64,000 nucleotides of DNA from Rhyzopertha dominica. Taxonomy: Eukaryota; Arthropoda; Insecta; Coleoptera; Bostrichidae. The translations under genes and the position numbers were made by a program. Location: positions 3,534,001 to 3,598,000 of the forward strand of contig QCXZ01000064.1 of the NCBI GenBank assembly GCA_025024175.1, written 5' to 3'. Under the pieces are notes generated by a model, which worked only from the letters and a program-made list of their open reading frames with translations, had not been told where the DNA came from and searched no databases. Within the stretch, counting starts at the first letter, position 1; each line of letters opens with the position of its first letter. Shown here in pieces: positions 49,001-57,500 of the stretch.

Positions 49001-52000
49001 ATCGTACCTACTCGATGGTACTTATCCTTCCCAAGGTTTGGACCACACAGAACTGCTAACTAGATATCATTTTTCATTGTTGGAAGAACGTCGAATACTA
49101 GCTTCGATTGTATTATTAAATAAAATCTTAAACCACATAGATAATTGTGAGGCGCTCTTATCCAAAATTCAGTTCTTTGTCCATAGGATCTTCTCTAGAC
49201 AGAACGTTACTTTCTGCTGCCGATTTAGCAGAACAAACGCACTACTTGGATCACCTGTATTAATTATGTGTACCAACTTTAATGCCGTCTCTGATATATG
49301 TGACATAAATTTTAATACCCTCAGTAACATCTTGAGTGTTGTATCTGATTATATCTCGCAACGTATTCCCTACCCATAACATTTGAGTTACTGTAGTTAT
49401 AATGTATTTCTTAAAATGTGTGTTTTTTTTTATCTTTAGGAACCGTCTATCAATCTGTTGTGCAGATTATTCAAAAGAATGGGTGGGGTAGTGGAATACT
49501 TCTAAATAAAGAAAAGGGAATCATCATCACGAATTCACACGTAGTTGTAAGTAGAATATTTGTTCATGATTACATTACTGCTTTTATTACATATTTTATA
49601 TTAGTTTTCATTTTCTGTCCATTCGAATTAGATGTTCTTTTAGGAAGGTAATTTAATTCGTCTGTGCATCAATGGGATATATCTAGATGCTGATATTGTG
49701 TATAAAACTCCAGACAATCAACCTTACGATATAGCGATTTTAAGATGTCGCGTAAAGACGGAATTTTTGAAAGAAATCAGAATTTGCAACAGAAAACCAA
49801 AGAGCGGTATGTATCACTTCACTAAATTATTATTTGTTCATACTGTTTGTACAATAACTTACGACTTCTCGTTTTAAATTGTTAAAATTTTTACCGCAGC
49901 TTCAAACCCTATGCTGTGATTGTAGCTGTATTTCTAGGTGATGTGGTATACACAGTGGGCTACTCGCTTTTTCCACCGCACATCAAAGCAATGCCCACCT
50001 TATGTAAAGGAATAGTATCCGATAGCAAGGATTATATGTTAAAGACGACGTGTTCAGTTCATCCAGGAGCCAGTGGAGGGGCAGTTTTAGATAAATCAGG
50101 TGCTTTAATTGGCATAATTGTCTGCAATNCTAGACTAGATGAAAATGGAACCGTATATCCAAAGATCAACATGGCTATACCTATTCTTGCTGTTTATCCT
50201 GTCATTGAGAACTATATCACTACTGGAGGTAAGGGCTTTTAGAAATGTATTTACAGGGCGTTTTTAGTGTCAAGGTTTTATGAATTATTGTGATAATTTA
50301 TTGTATGAATACCAAAAACCAGTTAATGTGTATACAAAATAACTGTAAGAAAAGAAATAACTTCAAATTCGTTACACAAAAATACAGGATTAAAAAAGCA
50401 ACCCAAAATACATTTGCAGAGGGAACATTGATAATTGTTCATCGTCTTAAAAAAATATAAAACGTAGAGAGCTGTATAAAGTCGTAAATTTTGACATAAA
50501 CTTCAATCATTTGCTTTAAGTAAATTCGGTATTGTAAAACAAATTTTATTTTTGAAAAATGTTTATTCAATAACATTAATGTAATAAATGCTCAAAATGT
50601 CGCCCTCCGCTGTTTTCACAAGCTTGAATTCGTGCCCAAAACGATCTTTTAACATGCATTAACATTTCTGGAGTGATGGATCTACATGCATCGCGTATTT
50701 TATTTTCTAAATGTTCTACACTTTCAATTGGTGTTTGGTATACTTGCTCTTTTATCATTCCCCACAGAAAAAAAACCAAAGCAGTAAGGTCCAGGCTTCT
50801 TGGTGGCCAAGGATTAATTGAACCTCTTCCTATCCATCGGTCAGGCAAACCCAAATCAAGATGCTTTCGCACTATTCTATGATAATGCACAGGTGCCCCA
50901 TCTTGTTGGAACCATAGATCTTGTCTTATTTGGAAATTTACATTTTGGAGAAGTACCGATAAAATGTTTCTTAAAAAATTTAGATAAGTATTGCCGTTTA
51001 AACTATCGCAAAAAAATAAGGCCCAACAATTTGATTCCCCAATATTCCGCAGCAGACATTCGTCGAGTAGATAGTTTGAAAATGTCCTTCTGAAATCCAA
51101 CGTGGATTTTCTTGCGCATAATAATGCATGTTAACTCCTCCATTATTAGAAAATCTTACTTCATCTGAGAGGCAAATGTCATAAAATCTCACATGAAAAT
51201 TTTAGTGTTCCCGAAAAAAGTTACAAAAAGCCAGTCTTTTAGGATAATCTGTATCCTTTAAGGCTTGAACCAATTGCAAGTAATACGGATGAAATTGATT
51301 GCCTTTAATTATTCGGTGTACTGAAGACAGACTAATACCGGTTGCTCTTAAGACTACCCTTTGACTAATATGAGGATTTTCGTCAATCATTTCCAATACT
51401 CTAATTTCATTGTCAGGGCCTGTTGCTGTTCTTTCACTTGATTTTTTCAGTGGTGATCAGTTTGTCCTTAAAGTTAATTCAAGTCTCTTGAAAATTGTAT
51501 CGGCAGGAGATCTTCTATTTGGAAAACATTTTCTGTATAAACGGGCAGCAGCAGAAGCATTTTTCTTGCATTCACCATAAATCAAAATCATATCTGCTTT
51601 TTCATCATTTGAATACATAGAGGACTTATGTTTACAAAGACAAAACAATAAAGCAACGCCTTTGATGTATGACAGTCAAATTAAAGTGAACCTGAAAGAA
51701 CCGACTTTTGTCATCAGTTTATTTCGACTTATGACATACGTCTATTGGTATTTGTAGTTTTATAGCTTGAAATGAAAATAAAACCTAACGTTTAACCAGT
51801 AAAAAGGAAATTGTGTGTCATTGTGCTTAATTCAACTCAAAAATTATACAGCGGGGCGCCAGCTTATTGGCAATCCGTTGAAGCTTGAATTCGCCGGCAA
51901 AAACAGGGAAACTTTCGAATCGTTGGTTCGGCATCCTTAGTGGAGGTTCTTTCCTGATTTGGACAGTATTGGCAGTTGGCAATAAGAATTATTAAACAAT

Positions 52001-52223
52001 ATTTGTTCCATTGTCCGTAATTTTTACTAACCTTCTGTCCTCTTTCTATATCACTTAACTTCTGCTGGTTTTTTTTGTGTGCCATTTAGTACTAAGTTTA
52101 AAGAACTATTATCTACTGTTTTGATTTTATTTTTTCTTTGCAGATCCATCAGTTTTAAGTGTTTTAAATGTACATGATCCAAAAATTAATAGGAAATGGC
52201 AACTATTTGATTCAAAACTGTAG
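42435..52223 (+). CDS. TYSND1: Peroxisomal leader-peptide-processing protease (TYSND1 orthologue), six exons
   Basis: Exons 42435-43066, 47273-47436, 49440-49546, 49644-49806, 49938-50228 and 52144-52223 join in frame across GT..AG introns (1437 nt, 478 residues). The family cleaves peroxisome targeting peptides and processes peroxisomal beta-oxidation enzymes. The N-terminal half matches the family's degenerate protease domain (C-P-A-T-P-G-S-E-G-S-P-M-F-V; W-R-G-E-W-I-G-L-T-L). The C-terminal half holds the trypsin-like triad: His in T-N-S-H-V-V, Asp in Y-D-I-A-I-L, Ser in G-A-S-G-G-A-V-L. The protein ends in S-K-L-stop, a canonical PTS1 import signal, followed by AATAAA at about 52231. The vertebrate protein is somewhat longer at its N-terminus. 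An upstream exon is possible because an acceptor-like TTGTTCCAG precedes the first ATG. Introns 1, 2 and 5 carry transposon remnants. One N falls in exon 5. Confidence 0.93.
43800..45115 (-). pseudogene. 5'-truncated non-LTR retrotransposon in TYSND1 intron 1
   Basis: The 195-codon minus-strand frame at 44516-45103 holds C-D-V-P-Q-G-S-V-L-G-P-V-L-F, the intact catalytic box I-L-C-Y-A-D-D-I-Q-L-Y, and thumb motif L-N-A-K-K-T-K-V. A separate frame (44033-44362) is the C-terminal domain ending near N-K-L-S-D-C-L. The element ends in an (AAT)n tract at 43806-43830. It lacks the fingers and endonuclease and is split by a frame shift. It lies antisense to the host gene. Confidence 0.88.
45116..46065. 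other. TYSND1 intron 1 segment, nothing recognised
   Basis: AT-rich DNA between two retroelement remnants; no features seen. Confidence 0.5.
46070..46790 (-). pseudogene. Non-LTR retrotransposon C-terminal remnant in TYSND1 intron 1
   Basis: The minus strand from about 46790 reads C-L-D-V-A-T-K-A-K-I-Q-R-I-Q-N-A-C-L-R-F, then L-D/V-D-A-G-W-L-N-M and N-I-N-V-R-F-R-G-N-L, and Y-N-S-L-P-N-N-L-K near 46410. This is the conserved C-terminal domain of Jockey-type ORF2. Several N bases lie in it. It is antisense to the host gene. Confidence 0.7.
47273..47436 (+). CDS. TYSND1: TYSND1 exon 2
   Basis: After CTCTTTCAG the frame reads D-K-L-F-P-V-G-I-V-L-S-P-L-T-W-W-R-G-E-W-I-G. This aligns with the conserved A-P-L-C-W-K-x-G-E-W-V-G-L-T-L region of the family. 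The exon ends at TTTGAAG before GTATGA, in phase 1. Confidence 0.92.
47560..49380 (+). pseudogene. Jockey-like reverse transcriptase in TYSND1 intron 2
   Basis: Three + strand frames cover most of an ORF2. 47857-48510 carries N-Y-R-P-I-S-I-L-S-N-F-S-K-V-F-E, H-G-F-M-K-N-K-S-T and V-Y-A-D-F-Q-K-A-F-D-R-I-D. 48420-48689 has V-P-Q-S-S-N-L-G-P-L-L-F-L-I-F-I-N-D and a mutated box L-L-F-V-D-D-L-K-L-Y. 48735-49379 is the C-terminal domain (F-S-E-R-I-N-R-T, S-K-L-E-Y-C-S-L-I-W). It is one of the better-preserved copies here, in the same orientation as the host gene, but it is frame-shifted at least twice. Confidence 0.9.
49440..49546 (+). CDS. TYSND1: TYSND1 exon 3 (catalytic His)
   Basis: It begins after TATCTTTAG and encodes G-T-V-Y-Q-S-V-V-Q-I-I and G-W-G-S-G-I-L-L, then I-I-T-N-S-H-V-V with the catalytic His. 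It ends in phase 0 before GTAAGT. Confidence 0.93.
49644..49806 (+). CDS. TYSND1: TYSND1 exon 4 (catalytic Asp)
   Basis: It begins after TTCTTTTAG and encodes E-G-N-L-I-R-L-C, then N-Q-P-Y-D-I-A-I-L-R-C with the catalytic Asp. It ends in phase 1 before GTATGT. Intron 3 before it is only 97 bp. Confidence 0.93.
49938..50228 (+). CDS. TYSND1: TYSND1 exon 5 (catalytic Ser)
   Basis: The acceptor TATTTCTAG at 49937 keeps the frame, whereas the AG at 49899 does not. The exon encodes G-D-V-V-Y-T-V-G-Y, C-K-G-I-V-S, and T-C-S-V-H-P-G-A-S-G-G-A-V-L with the catalytic Ser, then I-G-I-I-V-C-N and P-K-I-N-M-A-I-P-I. It contains one N (50129) and ends in phase 1 before GTAAGG. Confidence 0.93.
50388..51625 (-). 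mobile_element. Tc1/mariner-superfamily element (copy 2) in TYSND1 intron 5
   Basis: This is an antisense relative of the element at 28309-29717. The minus-strand transposase is broken into frames at 51457-51648 (N-terminal helix-turn-helix), 51202-51396, 50998-51192 (first block L-S-D-E-V-R-F-S-N-N) and 50576-51100 (second block W-F-Q-Q-D-G-A-P-V-H-Y; third block S-L-D-L-T-A-L-V-F-F). It retains the first Asp that copy 1 lost, but its third block is mutated. At the 50388 end the outer TACAGGAT joins directly to sequence that lies inside the inverted repeat of copy 1, so most of that repeat is deleted. Similarity ends at about 51620, and no left inverted repeat is seen. Confidence 0.85.
52144..52223 (+). 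CDS. TYSND1: TYSND1 exon 6 with PTS1 signal
   Basis: After TTCTTTGCAG the last 26 codons read D-P-S-V-L-S-V-L-N-V and end Q-L-F-D-S-K-L followed by TAG. The terminal SKL is a type 1 peroxisome-import signal. AATAAA follows within about 15 bases of the stop. Confidence 0.93.
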
Positions 52224-52239
52224 CAGTATACAATAAATA

Positions 52240-53100
52240 TGTATTTTGTAACCATTGCTTTTTTTTTACTTTTTCGTTCATAATCTTTCTATTCCAAGGA
52301 CAAAATAATACCTCCATAAATAGATGTCATTTTACATCAGTTTTAGTGTTTATTTTAGCTGTTAGGTGAAAGATATCACTATTATGTTCTATTTAAATAT
52401 GTGTAGACATAATACATAATAATAAAATAAATAATAAATTAGTATTGCTTATAATGTTACATCTAGTTATTACCTTAAAATGAGTGCCAGTAAAGTTTTT
52501 GTTTTTCTTCAAATGGATATTTCCATAATTTCAGAAAATAGGGTGTGAAGTTAGCAAGTGATTATGGCCTCAATTTTATATATCAAGTACTTTAAATATT
52601 TAGTTTGATGTAATTACTCAAAAAATTAATATATTCAAAATGAAAAAGTTCCTTCTTAAAACATCCTTTTGGCAATAGTGTTTTTGGGTTAATATATCAA
52701 TGGTAATATAACAAGATCTTGATAAATAGTCCACTATTTACTTTGTCATCAATTTTTCCAGAGTTGCAACTGTCAATTTGATGAGACCGATTTATAATTT
52801 GTCTAAAATTATCAATGCCAATTTGGTTGAGTCAAATTTTGGAACAATAAACTCGACAAAATTGAGACAATGTAAATAGTTGCTAATTTATCAAGATTGA
52901 GTATTTGTATTTGTTAGGATTATTTCCTGAATAAAATTTCAGAATACATTGTCTCTGACATTTTTATTTATTTGACATAATAAAAAGGAAATAATAGTGT
53001 GCTTGATTTGAGGCACGTATTAAAAGAGATTCGGATGTTCGATTTGTAATAGTAATTTAAATTTGATAGATAAAGGAAATACAGTCCTAATAATTTCAAA
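52240..53100. other. Downstream region of TYSND1
   Basis: It holds the poly(A) signal of TYSND1 (about 52231) and AT-rich DNA. The part up to about 52430 is the partner of the duplicated flank at 53190-53470. Nothing else is recognised. Confidence 0.5.
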
Positions 53101-53105
53101 ATGAT

Positions 53106-53470
53106 GATCTGTCAATTTTAAACGTTTTAAATAAACATGATCCAATAATTTGTAGAAAGTTGCAACTATTGGATGCAAAGCTGTAATAGTATTCAATAAA
53201 TAAAACAAATACAATAATCTTCTTTTATTTTTCCCTTTATAATCTTTGTTTTTGTGGAATAGTCCCTTAAAGTATTGCTATAATCAGATTATATTTGTAA
53301 ATCTACCTTCGTGCCGTAAATAGAATTCACTCACCTGAGTCTTAGTTTTAATTTTAGCCACTAGATGGCAATACATATTGGAGGGAAATTTATTTCTATG
53401 CTCTTTTAAAATTGTATTATATGAAACATACTTTTGTGTGTTCTATTCCAACGCGTAGACATAACAAATC
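53106..53470 (+). pseudogene. Degenerate tandem copy of the TYSND1 last exon and its 3' flank
   Basis: Codons 53106-53186 read D-L-S-I-L-N-V-L-N-K-H-D-P and end L-L-D-A-K-L followed by TAA. This matches the real last exon in 17 of 26 residues with no gap. The downstream DNA also matches in order: GTATnCAATAAAT, ATAATCTTT, the TTAGTTTTAATTTTAGC-like block, and TGTTCTATT..GTAGACATAA. The copied unit therefore covers about 350 bp. The dinucleotide at the expected acceptor is TG, not AG, so splicing into it is not supported. It is a remnant of a 3' duplication, although its frame is still open. Confidence 0.75.
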
Positions 53471-53959
53471 ACACGTCATTTTCAGTAGGTAGAAGAATAG
53501 TATCTAAATAATTTTAAATTCAAGAAGTTTTGAATTATTTAAGCTTACTTTCCCGTGATGCAATGTAAAAATCATACACCTGTAAGCTACTGCCATCTAC
53601 CGGTCAGATTTAGAGCCTCTATCTGCAAACCATTTTAATAGGATAAAAGATGGCAAAGATTATTATCGGTGTATTATCCTCAGTACAGTTATCTATATTC
53701 TGGTGTTTGTTTTGGTTTTTTTTTTTTCACAATCTGGACCGGGGATATTTTAAACAGTTAATACGATCATCACTGTATTAATTAATAAAACCATTTTAAT
53801 AAATGTGTCTTTATTATTAGTCCAGACATCTTTACACAATAAGCTTCCTTATTTGCACGTGTCCTTCAGCTGTCAGTTCTGTCCTCCCCATCCGTTCGCC
53901 CGGCGAACAGCGTAGAGGAACAACAAAAAAAGGACATAGTAAAACATGGCAAATCAACG

Positions 53960-54117
53960 ATTTTACATCTTTTATTCAACAAGCAACCAAAGCACGTATA
54001 AAAATATCTACCGTTCTCTTACCTAATAATTTTAGAAGTTATTTGCAAGTAGGAGCAATATGGTGATAAATATAGTATCACAGTGTTAGAAGGGTTAGGA
54101 TAATATAAACGACGGTC
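53960..54117 (-). terminator. 3' UTR and poly(A) signal of the repeat-protein gene
   Basis: An AATAAA on the minus strand (53971-53976) lies about 140 bases after the stop codon. It is the nearest canonical signal, so the 3' UTR is probably short. Confidence 0.55.
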
Positions 54118-54567
54118 TCAGTTTGTGACGACAGGCATGTAAAACTTGTGCGACTTGGTATCTCGGGTGTGTTTGAATGGTCCCCTAGGGCTGTCGACCA
54201 AAGCGGCCGGACACGGCCCTATATTCCTCGGAGAGTACTCCTTCTTGTAGGAGGTTACGACCGACACGCTGCTGTCGCCCAGGGTGATGTGCGACGTGTT
54301 CGACCTCCTGCTGACACGTTCGATCTTCTGAACGTTCTGCTGCTTCGTGAAGCTGCCGTAACTCTTGGCTTCCGATTGTCCGTAGAATTGCCCGCCGATC
54401 TCTAAGTTGTCGCAGCGCACCACCTTTTGCGGGCGCTCGTACGCCTGGTAATTGGAAGAGGCCCACTGTTGTCCCCTGCGTGAGGCGGTGCTCTCTTGCG
54501 TTGATCTGTGAAGGGAGCTCAGACTCTGTCTCTCTTGGTTTTGGCAGGTGGTGGTGTGGTATCGTCC
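54118..54567 (-). CDS. Repeat-protein gene, terminal exon
   Basis: After TTATTTTCAG the frame reads G-R-Y-H-T-T-T-C-Q-N-Q and ends H-K-F-Y-M-P-V-V-T-N-stop (149 codons). It contains V-V-R-C-D-N-L-E-I-G-G-Q-F, a last decayed unit, and T-S-H-I-T-L-G-D-S-S, echoing the motif of the previous exon. The exon is GC-richer than the flanks, as expected for a conserved coding end. Confidence 0.88.
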   Translation of the reverse strand, partial: GRYHTTTCQNQERQSLSSLHRSTQESTASRRGQQWASSNYQAYERPQKVVRCDNLEIGGQFYGQSEAKSYGSFTKQQNVQKIERVSRRSNTSHITLGDSSVSVVTSYKKEYSPRNIGPCPAALVDSPRGPFKHTRDTKSHKFYMPVVTN

Positions 54568-57500
54568 CTGAAAATAATAACAGTTCAGAATTTGTCCAGG
54601 TTTTCGACTTTTAATTGAATTGAATTTTGAATAATTGTAAATGTTCACATTAAATTACTTCTAAGTATTAAATTAGTTTTCAGTTAATAAAATACACCCA
54701 ATTGTTAATTCGATTAGTTAGTCAGTTTCATTTCATTTTTTTGTGACTAAAATGTCCAGCTATTTTTAAAGGACTTTTCAAATTCATTTGCTTAAAGGCA
54801 TATAGTTATTTACAGCTTCCCACTTCTGCTAATTTTCATCATACAGGATGTCTAAAGGTTTAGCTATGGTTTGAGCTTGTTTTTTATTGGTATATACAGG
54901 GTGGACCACATAAGGTTACTTTTTAAAGACACTCTGCATGCAAAAGTTTTTTAGCTATTCTTTTGCACATTTGGTAACCTAAATTTTTCAAGGCAATTAT
55001 TTTGTTGCCATGGCAGCCAACTGTTTTTTTTTAATAGCACCATGCGATTTTCTGTTTATATTTGGAATTAACTCTTTTTTTATGCATACGAACATGTAAA
55101 ATTTCAATAGATTGCAAAAGATTATTTTTTAAACTAGTGCTTCTGTAAAAATTCCGAAAACTTTCCCAAACATACGATGACATTAAGCAAGTATAAGCTT
55201 GTATAAATATAAATAATACTGCTGGATAACGAATGACAGTTACAAAAACTCTTTCCTTTAAATTAATTTTCTTTTTAAAATAAATAAACAATTACTCAAA
55301 TAAAATAGGTACGCCATGATATAATCATCCACTAAGGTTTTTTTTAATACTATTTCAAACCATCTTGTTAATTTATGAAATAACTTAAACTTAAAAAAAC
55401 AGTGAATGTGAACTATTTGGAAATAAATAATTTTCCAAATATGAAAATCACCTATTAGATCAATGGAAATAGACATAATAAGTTGATAAATTAAAAATTA
55501 TTCCAAATGTTTTCCAACATTTTTTATAGCTGAAGTTTGTTTTCAATATAGTTTAAAATCATTTTGCTAAGTCCTTCAAGATCTTGAAATTGCTTAATTA
55601 AAGGAATTTGCAAACTTATTACCATTTTGCTTAAAAAATTACAAACATTTAGCAAACATTATTTAATTTGTTTATTAGGATTTATTTCTGCCAAAAAAAA
55701 ACTGCAAACATTATAAATATGAGTAGCAAATCCCTAAAGCGACAACATGAAATTAACAATAAAAGGTATTTTTTGAAGCAATTAAAAATTACCTAAATTT
55801 GGCCAATGTCACATTTGAAGATTTATGTATAAGCTATTATAATGCATTAAAAAAGGTGCTACAAATATTTATTGCGATACGAGTAAATACAAGTAAATGC
55901 ACAAGTATCACAGTGAGCTGTTATATAAAGTGTTTTTTGATATTATTTTTTCTATTAAGTCTCCTGTAAACCATATTGTTGCGTACAATTAGCAGTTTTT
56001 GAATTGATATGTTTTTGCATATTTTCCCGTAAATTTTTTAACACCATTAATTTTTGTTATTGCCCATTTCGGAGCAGTGTGCAAAGTTAATATTGTTAAA
56101 AAATATATCAATAAGTTGCTAAATGTTTCTAATTTACTAAAAAAAAATAAAAAATTATGCAAATTTATATTTTTAAATAATTTACGGACCTCCAAGAGCT
56201 TAGCAAAATGCGAATTATTATTTTGACTACAAAATTAATCTATAAAAAATGTTTGAGGACATTTGGAATTATTCTTTTGACCGTTTCCGCTGGGTTATAT
56301 AATAATGATGAAAAAATTACATTCTTTTATTTGAATCTCACAAAGCAGTACAATTACCTGTTCATGTATATTGCTCAATGACTTCCTCATATCCAAGGCA
56401 GATGAGCTAGTAGCATGCAGAGCTTCCGTAGTAGTTTGAAGCCCTTTCCTGTGCAAAATCTGGTTACTGACATCCTCCGATGAAGCTAACACATTCCTGC
56501 GATGATGAGCAGCAAAACTCTGTTTCGAGGAAGTATCTTGCACCGTACTGGACTGGATGACAGTTTTACTGTGTTGCTCTGCTTCACTTTTCGAAACTTC
56601 CTGGGTAGTTACACGAGTCTGTGAAGCGGACTTACGAATCTCTCCAGCGGCAACCTGTTTAGTTTCCGTGGTAATTTCAGTCTTTCCATTGACCAGTTCA
56701 GCTTTGGTCTCTGCTTGAACGGTCTTTCTGACATCCTTCTTCTTGGTGTAGGTGTTGTAATTGGCTTGGTTGGTGGTTTTCATGGAGGTCGAGTCTTCTC
56801 CCAGGCAAATGTGGGATTCGGTGTGCCTATGTTTGTTGATCATGCGGTCAACGGGGGAGACTACCTTTTGTGGGGTTTTTTCGAAAGTTTGCTTCGTAGT
56901 TGTTGTGTACTCCGTACGTTCAGTGCCAACCTATAAACAGTATGTATGAATTACTCATGTTTAATAAAATGAAGTAAAATACCTTGAGTGAATCCTCATG
57001 TTTCTTTACCGTAGCCCTCTCACCATGCACCGCAGTGAACTGGGACTTCTGCATCGTCGTGTCTTGGAATTCACCAGATATTTGCAGGTTGTCTTTCGGT
57101 TTCTTAACTGGAGCTCTTTCTCCTCTGGTTGGCTTGAAGTCTTCCTTGCTTTTCGGTACACCAATAAACTCTCCTTCAGGTTTCAAATTGTCGGGATGTT
57201 TGACAATGTCCGCCCTCTCTCCAGGTCCGTACTGAGGCTTCAGTGGTTTTTCAAATTCTCCACTGGGACGTAAATTGTCCTGCGGTCTTTTTGGAGTAGG
57301 CCTTTCAGCTGGTTGGTAGGCTGGTTTATCTGGTCTTTCAAAGGCACCTACAGAAGAAATAATGAAAGCATAAGCATAAAAACAAATTTTAGTGTGTACT
57401 TACCTTCTGGTTTCAGGTTGTCTTTATGTTTAATTGGACTCCTACGTTCACCAGGAAGCACTCTACTAGGTGAGGGTGTTTGGAATTCCCCTTCCGGATG

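Noticed and set aside
49900..49937. TYSND1 exon 5 starting after the AG at 49899
   Set aside because: Joining there puts exon 4 out of frame and reaches TGA within a few codons. The TATTTCTAG acceptor at 49937 keeps the frame and matches the family.
53085..53186. The duplicated TYSND1 last exon as a functional alternative exon
   Set aside because: The base pair at the expected acceptor is TG, and using the nearest upstream AG (53084) leads to an early stop in the required frame. Kept as a relic.
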